A stretch of DNA of 46,661 bases from Bacillota bacterium (lineage in GTDB: Bacteria; Bacillota; Clostridia; Saccharofermentanales; Fastidiosipilaceae). Position 1 is the first letter of the stretch; every line of letters starts with the position of its first letter. The position numbers and the translations under genes are program-made. Positions 1 through 7,925 of the stretch are shown here, in pieces. Where the stretch lies: positions 1-46,661 of the forward strand of contig JASGUU010000086.1 in NCBI GenBank assembly GCA_030057555.1, written 5' to 3'. Below the pieces are notes generated by a model. It was given only the letters and a program-made list of their open reading frames with translations. It made no database searches and had not been told where the DNA came from.

Positions 1-45
1 CGTGATGAGCTCGCGCCACTCGGCGCGCGTGCGTTCTTGTTTCAT
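1..45 (-). CDS. tnpA: Partial N-terminus, probable IS66 accessory protein TnpA
   Basis: Only 15 codons are visible, reading MKQERTRAEWRELIT from the ATG at 43-45. A clear ribosome binding site (GGAGGT on the minus strand, 51-56) lies 5 nt upstream. IS66 TnpA proteins typically begin with a short basic stretch and an E/A-W-R-x-L-I helix, which fits, but 15 residues cannot prove it. The gene leaves the window at its left edge. Its place just inside the GTAAGCG end supports the call. Confidence 0.45.
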   Translation of the reverse strand, partial: MKQERTRAEWRELIT

Positions 46-46
46 G

Positions 47-85
47 GGTAACCTCCTGACGCTGTTTGCGTCAGACTACGGTTAC
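47..85 (-). promoter_or_regulatory. Hairpin masking the ribosome binding site of the IS gene
   Basis: On the minus strand the leader folds as GGTAACC, then CTGACGC-loop-GCGTCAG, then GGTTACC directly before the ATG. The inner stem is 7 bp (56-62 with 68-74) and the outer stem 7 bp (47-53 with 79-85). The outer arm includes most of the GGAGGT ribosome binding site, so the folded form should block initiation. Several insertion sequences use such structures to prevent expression from outside transcription. The pairing is seen in the sequence; the regulatory role is inferred. Confidence 0.5.
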
Positions 86-162
86 CGGAAACCTATTTCG
101 AGATGCCGTTTTTTGAGCGCTTACAAAAAACCCGTCATGTATGCACAGTAATTCAACCTGTA

Positions 163-195
163 CACAGAAAAGTGCGCATAACTCGCATTTCTGTG
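163..195. repeat. Imperfect hairpin beside the IS end
   Basis: CACAGAAA (163-170) pairs with TTTCTGTG (188-195) and TGCG (173-176) with CGCA (184-187), leaving a 2-nt bulge and a 7-nt loop. There is no T-run. It lies in the non-coding stretch between the IS66 end and the acetyltransferase gene. Function unknown; no gene was seen in 125-302. Confidence 0.35.
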
Positions 196-302
196 CACTG
201 CATACTCTACCCAGACTGAAGAGTGCTTCTTTTCCGGTTCTGCCAGGTCCCAAAGAGCCAAAGCAGCCCGGGGCCACAGCGCCGGGCCCGGCACTTCAGG
301 TC

Positions 303-821
303 TCAGGAGTCGAGTTCGCGCACCAGAATATAGTCATCCATCACGAAACCACCGCCAATGTCCGCGACCGCCTCGCGCACGATCTGGAAGCCCTCACGCT
401 GATAGAGCCTGAGCGCCGGATTGCTGCGGTTCACGGTCAGCTCGAGATAACAGAGTCCCATGCGGCGCGCCTGTGCGGCAGCGAACCGCAGCATCGCCGC
501 ACCGAGGCCGTGGCCACGCCGGGCGGGGAGGAGGTAGACTTTGCTTAGAAAAAGTGTCTTCTCACGTGGCTGTACACCGAGATAGCCGGCCGTCTCCGCA
601 CCCAGGCGCACGAACCAGTAACGGTAGTTTTCGTCCTCAATCTGCCGGGTCAGAGCCGGTGCTGACTGGAAACGCTCGAGCATGTAGGCGATCTGTTCGT
701 CCGAGATCATGTAGGTGAAGGCCTCCTGCCAGATCTCGGCCGCGAGACGGGCGAGTTCGGCGATCGCTTCGTACCCCGCGACCTCGACGAAGCTCAGGTC
801 GCCCTGGTCATCCGCTGTCAT
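303..821 (-). CDS. GNAT family N-acetyltransferase
   Basis: A 172-residue protein of the GCN5-related acetyltransferase fold, which moves an acetyl group from acetyl-CoA to an amine; the substrate cannot be told. The acetyl-CoA loop is visible as LLPARRGHGLGAAML (Q/RxxGxG/A type), followed by a beta strand (YLELTVNRSN) and the usual ALRLYQREGF motif. The ATG at 821 is preceded by GGAAGGAG at good spacing. A further ATG at 839 lies inside that ribosome binding site region and is unlikely. The start overlaps the end of the upstream MATE gene by 14 nt, so the two are almost certainly co-transcribed and translationally coupled. A joint role in detoxifying or exporting a small molecule is possible but unproven. 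Confidence 0.85.
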   Translation of the reverse strand: MTADDQGDLSFVEVAGYEAIAELARLAAEIWQEAFTYMISDEQIAYMLERFQSAPALTRQIEDENYRYWFVRLGAETAGYLGVQPREKTLFLSKVYLLPARRGHGLGAAMLRFAAAQARRMGLCYLELTVNRSNPALRLYQREGFQIVREAVADIGGGFVMDDYILVRELDS

Positions 822-2169
822 GATGATTTCTCCTTCCATTCATCCACAGGCGGCGCCGCCAGAGACAGACGCCGGTCAGATCCGCGAGCAGCCAGCCCGT
901 CGGGATCGCGATCCAGATCCAGTGCAGTCCGCGGGAGGCCAGTGCGTAGGCCAGCAGCACCCGGGTGCCGAGGGAGATGACGGTGAGGAGGACGCTTTTG
1001 CCTGCATCACCCAGACCGCGAAACAGAGCATAGTGTAGCAGCAGCCAGGCGATCCCGACAAAGGCTGCGCCCTCGATGCGCAGATAGGAGACTCCGACCG
1101 CGAGAGTGGCCGTGGCATCCGGGCCGACGATAAGGCCGATGAGGCGGGGCGCCATGACCACGACCAGCAGCGAGACGGGCAGGGCGAAGGCGGCCGTCAT
1201 CGCGAGGGCGACGCGATAGCCGCGCATGAGCCGCTCCCTGTGTCCGGCACCGTAATTCACGGAGACAAAGACGGAGAAGGCGTTGGCATAGTCCCCGAGC
1301 GGCGTGTGGACCAGGCCGTCGATGCGCAGGCCGGCCGTCATGCCCGCCGTCGCCGCATAGCCGAAGCTGTTGACGAGGCTCTGGATCATGAGGCCGCCGA
1401 AGTTCATGATGGACTGCTGCAGGCTGGTCAGCACCGCGAGGCGGCCGAGCTGACGGGCGAGAGAGGCCGAGCCCCTGAGGTGCCGCAGGGAGAGGCGCGG
1501 CAGTTCGTCGCGCACCAGGAGTGTCATGGCGATCGCCGCGAAGCCCTGTGCACCGACCGTTGCCCACGCCGCTCCCGTGACACCGCCGCCGAGGCCGATG
1601 ACCAGCAGCAGGGCGAGCACGATGTTGAGTCCCGCCGCGGCGCTGAAGACGAGGACCGGCCGCAGCGCGTCGCCCCGGGCCCGCAGCAGCGAGCCGAAGA
1701 GGTTGACAGCCGCGGTGGCCGGCAGACCGAGGCTGATGATGTCGAGATAGCGGTGGACATCGGAGCGGATCAGGGGATCGACGCGGAGGAGGGCGGTCAG
1801 GCCGGAGCGGCCGAGACGGAGGGCGGCGAAGAGCAGCAGAGTCAGGATGGTGAAGAAGAGGGTAGCGAGGCTGTGGCTCCGGTGCTCGAGATCGGGTTCG
1901 CGGCTGCCGTGCAGCAGCGAGAACTGCACCTGGGCGCCCATCCCGAAGCCGATGAGGATGGAATTGATGAAGAGCATCAGGCCAGCTGCGCTGCCGCTGA
2001 CGGCGAGGGCATCGGGGCCGAGGTGACGGCCGACGATCCAGGCGTCGAGGAAGCCGCAGCTCTGCTGCAGGAGATTGCCGACAATCATGGGCAGGGCAAA
2101 GCGCAGCAGAACCCGACCTTCGGGGCCTGCGGTCATGTTAACGCGAAAACGTTCGGCCAAAGTGCTCAC
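808..2169 (-). CDS. MATE family multidrug/sodium antiporter
   Basis: A 453-residue polytopic membrane protein, the usual MATE length. The N-terminus LLRFALPMIVGNLLQQ is typical of the family and about 12 hydrophobic segments follow. The second half shows the matching motif (LTSLQQSIMNFGGLMIQSLVN). MATE transporters export cationic drugs or metabolites against a sodium or proton gradient. A GTG start at 2169 was chosen because GGTGGAG stands 5 nt upstream and the protein then begins just before the first membrane helix. A longer ATG-started version would add an unlikely Arg-rich leader that runs into the 60-bp repeat. It forms an operon with the GNAT gene. Confidence 0.85.
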   Translation of the reverse strand: MSTLAERFRVNMTAGPEGRVLLRFALPMIVGNLLQQSCGFLDAWIVGRHLGPDALAVSGSAAGLMLFINSILIGFGMGAQVQFSLLHGSREPDLEHRSHSLATLFFTILTLLLFAALRLGRSGLTALLRVDPLIRSDVHRYLDIISLGLPATAAVNLFGSLLRARGDALRPVLVFSAAAGLNIVLALLLVIGLGGGVTGAAWATVGAQGFAAIAMTLLVRDELPRLSLRHLRGSASLARQLGRLAVLTSLQQSIMNFGGLMIQSLVNSFGYAATAGMTAGLRIDGLVHTPLGDYANAFSVFVSVNYGAGHRERLMRGYRVALAMTAAFALPVSLLVVVMAPRLIGLIVGPDATATLAVGVSYLRIEGAAFVGIAWLLLHYALFRGLGDAGKSVLLTVISLGTRVLLAYALASRGLHWIWIAIPTGWLLADLTGVCLWRRRLWMNGRRNHHDSG

Positions 2170-2280
2170 GCTGTCTCCACCGGGTCTATATTCTGGTGGC
2201 GCTCTCCGCCTCCGGGATGATGATAAAGGAGAAGTGCGATGTTGGGTACGAAGCATGCACTGGTTCTCGATACCTTTACC

Positions 2281-2484
2281 TGTCCGCAATCGGGGGCACC
2301 AGCGTCATTTTTGTCCATTCGTGGCCAAATTTTCCGTTCCTGCCCGCAATCGGGGGCACCAGCGTCATTTTTGTCCACGCTTGGACAAATTTTCCGTTCC
2401 TGCCCGCAATCGGGGGCACCAGCGTCATTTTTGTCCATCCGTGGCCAAATTTTCCGTTCCTGCCCCGAAACACGGGCACCAGCG
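2281..2484. repeat. 60-bp intergenic tandem repeat, 3.4 copies
   Basis: Three complete 60-bp units (2281-2340, 2341-2400, 2401-2460) and a partial fourth (2461-2484) are almost identical. The differences cluster at the centre of a small inverted repeat. Each unit has CCCGCAATCGGG-type pairing and a second element TTTGTCCA/TGGCCAAA. In the middle copy the second element is a perfect 8-bp stem (TTTGTCCA, CGCT loop, TGGACAAA). The array lies between the divergent MATE and ABC-importer genes. Because 60 is a multiple of three, every frame stays open through it and yields repeated 20-residue peptides, but no frame looks like a protein. The rest of 2170-2702 shows nothing recognisable. Confidence 0.9.
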
Positions 2485-2702
2485 GTTGGAGTAGTGGTTT
2501 GCTGCTCAACAATCCTACTTGCCTGATGTCAGGCCCGTGCCGCGCCGGTCACCTCGTTTCCGTAATCACGCATTCGGAAGCAGGATCCGGAGTGTTTTAG
2601 CTTGGAATCCTCCCCTTTTCATAGAGTGCCACGGCGTTGTGACGGCAGCCCAATTGCGCTGGTGTTAAGATATCCGGAAATGCCTAGCAGGAGGAGATCG
2701 CG

Positions 2703-4334
2703 ATGTCGCGCCTGTTCCACAATAAATCCGTGTCCAGCCTGCACCGCCTGGTGGCTCTGCTTATCGGAGCGCTGCTGCTGGGTGCCTGTGCACCCGTGGC
2801 CCGGCCGACTGAGAATACGACCGCAGTGCCGGCGCCAGCAACGCAAACGACAACGGCACCGGTTTCGGATGGTATCGTGCCGGGCTCCGAGATCGTCGTC
2901 GCAGTGACGCAGGAACCGGACTTCCTTGACCCCTACCTCGCGGAGGCGGCAGGGACGAAGGAAATCCTCTACAACCTCTTTGACGGCCTTGTGCGCCTGG
3001 AGCCAGACGGCAGCCTGAGCCCGGCCCTCGCCACATCCTGGGAAATGTCGGACGATGCCCTGACCTATACCTTCGTCATCCGCGAGGGTGTGACCTTCCA
3101 CAACGGCGCAGCCATGACGCTCGACGATGTCGTCTATTCCCTCGAACGCGCGGCCGGCCTCGGCGCAGAGGACGCGACGCCCCTGATCCCCCAGCTCGGC
3201 GCACTCGCCGCCGTCAGCACCGATGCCGCGAAAGGCACCGTCACCGCGACGCTACGCGCACCGGATCCGGATCTGCTGGCCTTCTTTACCACCGCCATCC
3301 TGCCCCGCGGCTATGAGAAACAGGCGGAGCACCCCATCGGTACAGGCCCCTACCGCTTCGTCTCCTATGAGACACAGCAGCGCATCCTGCTCAGCGCCTT
3401 TCCCGACTACTTCGTCCCCGGCCGCCCCAGTATCGAGACGGTCGAGTTTCGCATTGTCCCCAACGCCGACAGTGCGATGGTCGACCTCGAGGCCGGCCGC
3501 ATCGATGTCTTTCCCTATCTGACACCTGACAACGCGAAGCAGGTCGAGGACAGCTACCAGCTCATCGAGTCGCGCAGCAACATGGTGCACCTGCTCGCCC
3601 TCAACAACGCCCGCCCGCCGCTCGATCAGCGCGACGTGCGCGAAGCTCTGCGCCTCGCCATCAACAAACCTGCCATCCTGGACCTCGTCACCGGCGGCTA
3701 CGGCTCCCCGATCGACAGCGGGATGTCGCCGGCGATGGGCGCTGCCTGGAATGATGCCATCCGCGACGGTGACTCCGCCCCCGATCCGGCAGGCGATCCG
3801 GACCGCGCCCGCGAGCTCCTTGCCGCGGCCGGCTACCCCGACGGCTTCGAACTCACCATCAGCGTGCCCTCCAACTACGTGATCCACGTGCGCACGGCGG
3901 AGGTCATCGCCGAACAGCTGCGAGAGGTGGGCATCGAGGCAAAAATCGAGCCCGTCGACTGGGCCACCTGGCTCTCGCGCATCTACAGTGACAGAGACTT
4001 CCAGTCGACGGTCATTGCCCTGACCTTTGTCTATTCACCCGTCGATGTTCTCGACCGCTACCGCTCGGACGCCGCCAACAACTTCATCAACTTCTCGAGC
4101 GCCGACTTCGACCGCCGCTTCGCCGAGCTGGGCACGACGATCGACGCCGCCCGGCGCAACGCCATCTGGCACGATCTGCAGCAGATCCTCTTCGATGAGG
4201 CGGCCTCGGTCTTCATTCAGGACCCGGCCCTGCTGACGGCGGTGGCACGTGATCTCGGCGGCTATACCATCTATCCCCAGTACGTGCAGGACATCGCGAG
4301 TCTCTATCCTGTCGGGGCGGACGGCGAAAGTTGA
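2703..4334 (+). CDS. ABC importer solute-binding lipoprotein (peptide/nickel family 5)
   Basis: A 543-residue extracellular binding protein of the OppA/DppA/NikA type. The N-terminus is a lipoprotein signal with lipobox LLGAC at about residues 25-29, so the mature protein is lipid-anchored through Cys29. Family features include DFLDPYLAEAAGTKEILYNL near the start, GVTFHNGAAMTLDDVVYSLE, and the domain-hinge region IGTGPYRFVSYE. A strong ribosome binding site (GGAGGAG) stands before the ATG. It is the first gene of a four-gene importer operon, and its stop overlaps the permease start. The ligand (oligopeptide, dipeptide, nickel or sugar-like compound) cannot be set from sequence alone. Confidence 0.9.
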   Translation: MSRLFHNKSVSSLHRLVALLIGALLLGACAPVARPTENTTAVPAPATQTTTAPVSDGIVPGSEIVVAVTQEPDFLDPYLAEAAGTKEILYNLFDGLVRLEPDGSLSPALATSWEMSDDALTYTFVIREGVTFHNGAAMTLDDVVYSLERAAGLGAEDATPLIPQLGALAAVSTDAAKGTVTATLRAPDPDLLAFFTTAILPRGYEKQAEHPIGTGPYRFVSYETQQRILLSAFPDYFVPGRPSIETVEFRIVPNADSAMVDLEAGRIDVFPYLTPDNAKQVEDSYQLIESRSNMVHLLALNNARPPLDQRDVREALRLAINKPAILDLVTGGYGSPIDSGMSPAMGAAWNDAIRDGDSAPDPAGDPDRARELLAAAGYPDGFELTISVPSNYVIHVRTAEVIAEQLREVGIEAKIEPVDWATWLSRIYSDRDFQSTVIALTFVYSPVDVLDRYRSDAANNFINFSSADFDRRFAELGTTIDAARRNAIWHDLQQILFDEAASVFIQDPALLTAVARDLGGYTIYPQYVQDIASLYPVGADGES

Positions 4335-5362
4335 GTTCCGGCAGCGGGGAGAGGGTGATCGGCCGTCGGTCGAGCGGGAGGCTGGGCCGCAGCGCGCGCC
4401 TCGTCGCCGCCCGTCTGTTGCAGCTTGTCGCCACACTGCTGCTGATCCTGCTCTTCGCCTTCGTCGTCTTCTATATCCTGCCCGGCGAACCGGCACGCAT
4501 CATGCTGGGTCCCAACGCCACGCCGGAAAAAGTTGCCGCCCTCGAACGCTCCCTCGGCCTTGACCAGCCATTCCCGCTGCGTCTGGCGCGCTATGTCGGC
4601 AACCTGTTGCGGGGGGACCTCGGCACGAGCCTGCGCTTCGCCCAGCCCGTTACCCGCCTGATCATGGAGCGCCTTGAGCTGACGCTCAGCCTCGCGGCCG
4701 GCGGCCTGCTGCTGGCCCTCCTCGTCGGTGCCCCGCTCGCCTTCATCGCTGCCCGCCATCCTGGCGGTCTTATCGATCGCGTCATCCTCGCTCTCAGCCG
4801 TATCGGCCTCGCTGTACCGCCTTTCTATCTCGCCATCCTGCTGACGCTGGCCGCCGGCGCTCTCTTCCGTTCCTTCGGCGGTGTCCGCTATGTCCCGCCC
4901 CACGTATCCCTCACGGCCTCGCTTCGGAGTCTCCTGCTGCCGGCCATCGCGGTCGCCGTTCCACGCGTGGCCTGGGTCGTCCAGTTTCTACGCGGTGCCC
5001 TCGTCGAGCAGTTCGAGATGGATTACGTCCGCACCGCCCGTGGCAAGGGCCTGTCCCGTCCCGCCATCCTCATCCGCCACCTGCTGCCCAATGCCCTTGT
5101 ACCCCTGATCACGGTTCTGGGTCTCGTCCTCGCCGAGCTCTTCTCCGGCGCCCTGATCATCGAACAGGTCTATAACCTTCCCGGTCTCGGCCGCCTTCTG
5201 GTCACAGCCGTCGAAGCCCGCGACTTTCCCCTTGCCCTGGGAATCATCCTGGTAATAGCCAGTCTGGTTGTTCTCGCCGGCACCCTGGTTGATCTCATCA
5301 ACGGACTCATAGATCCCCGCCTCGCGCACGCCCGTCCCGGCCGCGGCACGGTATTGCGATGA
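4331..5362 (+). CDS. ABC importer permease, DppB/OppB type
   Basis: A 343-residue inner-membrane permease. It has the family's long first periplasmic loop with FYILPGEPARIMLGPNA, then about five further helices. The cytoplasmic coupling (EAA) loop reads YVRTARGKGLSRPAILIRHLLPNAL and ends in the expected RHxLPNAL. The TTG start at 4331 overlaps the previous stop codon (TTGA), which suggests translational coupling. A GTG at 4355 is an alternative start. The stop lies inside the first copy of the 74-bp duplication, where ATGA joins it to the following frame. Confidence 0.88.
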   Translation: MSSGSGERVIGRRSSGRLGRSARLVAARLLQLVATLLLILLFAFVVFYILPGEPARIMLGPNATPEKVAALERSLGLDQPFPLRLARYVGNLLRGDLGTSLRFAQPVTRLIMERLELTLSLAAGGLLLALLVGAPLAFIAARHPGGLIDRVILALSRIGLAVPPFYLAILLTLAAGALFRSFGGVRYVPPHVSLTASLRSLLLPAIAVAVPRVAWVVQFLRGALVEQFEMDYVRTARGKGLSRPAILIRHLLPNALVPLITVLGLVLAELFSGALIIEQVYNLPGLGRLLVTAVEARDFPLALGIILVIASLVVLAGTLVDLINGLIDPRLAHARPGRGTVLR

Positions 5363-5473
5363 AACGGCGCCGGACACTGCCGCGAGGCGGACGCCTCGCG
5401 CACGCCCGTCCCGGCCGCGGCACGGTGTTGCGATGAAACGGCGCCGGACACTGCCGCGAGGCGGACGCCTCGC
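5318..5473. repeat. 74-bp tandem duplication across a gene junction
   Basis: Bases 5318-5391 and 5392-5465 are identical apart from one A/G difference (gtAttg versus gtGttg). The copies are bounded by the 8-mer CGCCTCGC at 5318, 5392 and 5466, so the event looks like slippage or unequal exchange between two 8-bp homologies. One 8-mer lay in the end of the permease gene and one in the start of the next gene. The single difference suggests a recent event. Since 74 is not a multiple of three, it created a separate short frame rather than lengthening either gene. Confidence 0.92.
5359..5436 (+). CDS. 25-residue chimeric frame created by the 74-bp duplication
   Basis: The frame opens at the ATG of the first duplicate copy, overlapping the permease stop as ATGA. 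It reads MKRRRTLPRGGRLA, the start of the fused permease-ATPase, then HARPGRGTVLR, the end of the upstream permease. It stops at the second copy, again through an ATGA overlap. It is probably not a functional peptide. Its interest is that each stop still overlaps the next start, so termination-reinitiation could pass through it. Whether ribosomes use it is unknown. Confidence 0.4.
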   Translation: MKRRRTLPRGGRLAHARPGRGTVLR

Positions 5474-7124
5474 TCTCGTCCTGCTGCTGCTCCTGCTGCT
5501 GGCCGTGCTTCTCGTCCCTGTCATTGATGGCGGCCGCAGCACCGTCATGGATCCCGCCCGGCGCCTGCAGCCGCCCTCCGCCGCCCATCTCTTCGGTACC
5601 GACAACTACGGCCGTGACATCCTCATCTGCCTGTTCGAGGGCGGCCGTGCCACGCTCAGTATCGCCGCCGGCACGATTCTCCTGGGCTGCCTGGCCGGCC
5701 TCGTCATCGGCGCCCTCTCGGGCTTTTTCGGAGGCCGCGTTGACTGGCTGCTGATGCGCTTCAATGACGCCCTGCTCTCCTTCCCCTCGATTCTCCTTGC
5801 CCTGCTCTTCATTACCGTCCTTGGCGGCGGCAGGTGGCAGCTGATCCTCGCCATGGGCCTGATGTTCACACCGTCCTTTGCCCGTGTTGTTCGTACCGGC
5901 TTCATGCAGCAGCGCTCGAGCCCCCATGTCATTCGCGTCCAGGTCATGGGTGCCTCGCCCTGGCGGGTCATGACCGTTCATATCCTGCCCCTGATTCTGG
6001 TCCGCCTGAGCTCGGCGATAGCGATCGGCCTGGCGAATGCCATTCTGACCGAGAGCTCGCTCTCCTTTCTCGGCCTCGGCATTCCGCCGAGCGAACGCTC
6101 CTGGGGCCGCATGCTTCACGATGCCCAGTCCTTTATTTTCGAAGCCCCCTGGTTCGCGGTATTCCCGGGTCTCATCATCGTGTTTACCGTTCTGCTCGCC
6201 TTTATTCTCGGTTCGGCGCTGACCGAGCTGCGCTCCGCCACCATCTCGCCCGGTGATGTCCCGGCCCCGGAAGTGGCGCCAGCCCAACACCCGGTGGTCG
6301 AGCCTCCTGCCGACGCCCTGCTTGGCATCCACGAGCTGACCCTCGCCGCCGACGAGGAAGTCGTTCACGGCATCAGCCTGCATGTCTCGGCCGGCGAAAT
6401 TCTCGGCCTCGTCGGGGAATCCGGCTCCGGGAAGACCATGACCGCCCTCGCCGTCGCCGACCTGCTGCCCCGCGGCGTCCGCCGCAGGGGCGGCCGGATC
6501 CAGATCGCCGGCCAGAATCCCGATCTGCTGTCCGCCCATGCACGGCGCCGCTATCTCGCCAGCAAGGTGGGCTTCTGTTATCAGGATGCTCTCACAGCGC
6601 TCAATCCGCTGCTGCCTGTCGGCCGCCAGATCGCAGAGTCCGTCCGCCTGACAGGGGTCCGCGATACGGAAGCGATTCGCGCCCGTGTTCTGGAGCTGCT
6701 GACAAAGGTCCATCTAGCCGAGCCCGAGACTGTTGCCCGCGCTCTGCCGCATGAGCTGTCAGGCGGCATGCGCCAGCGCGTCCTGCTCGCCATGGCCCTC
6801 GCTGCCGAGCCCGATCTCATTCTCGCCGATGAACCAACCGCCGCCCTCGACGGCGAGACCGCCGACATCGTCCTCGAGGAGCTCGGCCGCCAGCGGGAGC
6901 AGGGTCGCGGCATCCTCTTCATCAGCCACGATATAGACATCGTCCGCCGCCTGGCCGATCGCGTAGCTGTCATGCGCCACGGTCGGATCGTCGAGTGCGG
7001 CCCGACGGAAGAGGTCCTGACCAGACCGCAGACAGACTACACACGCCTGCTGCTGGCCTCGCAGCCGAGCTTTGCCCGTCGCGGCCTGCTGCTGGGGATT
7101 CAGACGGGAGGAGAGAAGCCGTGA
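5433..7124 (+). CDS. Fused ABC permease (DppC type) and ATPase (DppD type)
   Basis: One 563-residue chain carries two components that are usually separate. Residues 1-265 form a DppC-type permease with HLFGTDNYGRDI after the first helix and a coupling loop (RVQVMGASPWRVMTVHILP). After a Pro/Ala-rich linker (about 270-292) comes an ATPase with Walker A GESGSGKT at 328-335, Q-loop CYQDALTALNP near 382, signature LSGGMRQR at 442-449, Walker B LILADEPTA at 462-470 and the switch His in FISHD. All catalytic motifs look intact. The ATG at 5433 is the second duplicate copy; the first copy cannot reach the permease frame. The stop overlaps the GTG of the next ATPase gene. Confidence 0.9.
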   Translation: MKRRRTLPRGGRLALVLLLLLLLAVLLVPVIDGGRSTVMDPARRLQPPSAAHLFGTDNYGRDILICLFEGGRATLSIAAGTILLGCLAGLVIGALSGFFGGRVDWLLMRFNDALLSFPSILLALLFITVLGGGRWQLILAMGLMFTPSFARVVRTGFMQQRSSPHVIRVQVMGASPWRVMTVHILPLILVRLSSAIAIGLANAILTESSLSFLGLGIPPSERSWGRMLHDAQSFIFEAPWFAVFPGLIIVFTVLLAFILGSALTELRSATISPGDVPAPEVAPAQHPVVEPPADALLGIHELTLAADEEVVHGISLHVSAGEILGLVGESGSGKTMTALAVADLLPRGVRRRGGRIQIAGQNPDLLSAHARRRYLASKVGFCYQDALTALNPLLPVGRQIAESVRLTGVRDTEAIRARVLELLTKVHLAEPETVARALPHELSGGMRQRVLLAMALAAEPDLILADEPTAALDGETADIVLEELGRQREQGRGILFISHDIDIVRRLADRVAVMRHGRIVECGPTEEVLTRPQTDYTRLLLASQPSFARRGLLLGIQTGGEKP

Positions 7125-7879
7125 GCGAGCTGCTGCGCCTGACAGACCTGCGCCTCGCCTATACCGGCGAACGTCTCGTCCTGCGTGATATCGACCTCGT
7201 CATCCGCGAAGGCGACGTCACCGGCCTGATCGGCGAGTCGGGTTCCGGCAAAACCACCATCGCCCGCCTCCTCTCCGGTGAACTCGAGGCCGAATCCGGG
7301 CAGATCATCTATGCCGGTACGGATATCACCCACCTGCGCGGGGCGGCGCGCCGCCGCGCCACGCAGGGCATGGCGATGGTCTTTCAGGACCCCTATACTT
7401 CTCTGGATACCTGGCGGCCGGTAGCCGCCCAGGTCGAGGAAAGCCTTATCATCCGCGGCGAACGCGACCGCGATGAGCGCCGCCGCCGTGTTGCCGCGAT
7501 TCTGCGCGCTGTCGGTCTGGACCCCGAACGCTATGGCAGCCGTGTGCCCGCCGAGCTTTCCGGCGGCCAGCGCCAGCGTGTCGCCATCGCGGCGGCCACC
7601 GTCGCCAGGCCCCGCCTCCTCATCGCCGACGAGGCCGTCTCCGCCCTTGACATCCCGGTACAGGCCCAGATCCTCAACCTGCTGGCCCTGCTCAGCGGCA
7701 GCATGGGCTTTGCCTGTCTCTTCATTTCCCACGATCTCAATGTCGTCTCCTGGCTCTGTGACCATGTCGCCGTCCTGCACGAGGGCGAGATAGTAGAATA
7801 TGGTGAGACCGGGCGGGTTTTCACCAACCCGCAGCACCCCCGCACGCAGGCGCTCGTCCGGCGCCTTGCCCGCCCCTGA
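7121..7879 (+). CDS. ABC importer ATPase, DppF/OppF type
   Basis: A 252-residue cytoplasmic ATPase, the second nucleotide-binding subunit of the importer. Walker A GESGSGKT lies at about 38-45, the Q-loop is VFQDPYTSLD, the signature LSGGQRQR, Walker B LLIADEAVSALD and the switch His is in FISHDLNVV. The GTG start at 7121 overlaps the previous stop (GTGA) and has GGAGGAG upstream. Walker B reads ADEAVSALD rather than DEPTSALD, a common variant in DppF-like subunits. The C-terminus is shorter than in typical DppF proteins, lacking the long oligopeptide/dipeptide-type tail. Confidence 0.9.
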   Translation: MSELLRLTDLRLAYTGERLVLRDIDLVIREGDVTGLIGESGSGKTTIARLLSGELEAESGQIIYAGTDITHLRGAARRRATQGMAMVFQDPYTSLDTWRPVAAQVEESLIIRGERDRDERRRRVAAILRAVGLDPERYGSRVPAELSGGQRQRVAIAAATVARPRLLIADEAVSALDIPVQAQILNLLALLSGSMGFACLFISHDLNVVSWLCDHVAVLHEGEIVEYGETGRVFTNPQHPRTQALVRRLARP

Positions 7880-7925
7880 CCGCCCGGTCTGGAGGCGGAG
7901 CCATATACAGACAAAGGAGCCTGGC

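Larger units (their letters stand above)
1..124 (-). mobile_element. Left end of an IS66-family insertion sequence (partial)
   Basis: Read on the minus strand, the sequence beginning at 124 is GTAAGCGCTC followed by a run of A. GTAAGCG is the characteristic start of IS66-family terminal inverted repeats. About 80 nt inside this end a small reading frame starts (ATG at 45), which is where tnpA usually begins in this family. The element continues off the left edge, so neither the other end nor the transposase can be checked. IS66 elements usually make 8-bp target duplications; the candidate outside copy is 125-132. The call rests on the end motif plus the position and start of the frame. Confidence 0.6.

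Noticed and set aside
266-287. GCCCGG/CCGGGC hairpin that might end the GNAT transcript
   Set aside because: The stem is only 6 bp with a 10-nt loop and a poor T tail on the minus strand, so it is not convincing in such GC-rich DNA.
1240-2220. Long plus-strand frame opposite the MATE gene
   Set aside because: It is a high-GC shadow frame with a skewed Glu/Ala/Arg/Gly composition; the minus-strand protein shows clear MATE features.
2166-2600. Open frames on both strands through the 60-bp repeat that encode tandem 20-residue peptides
   Set aside because: They stay open only because the period is a multiple of three. They lack a protein-like composition and the hairpin pattern better explains the repeat.
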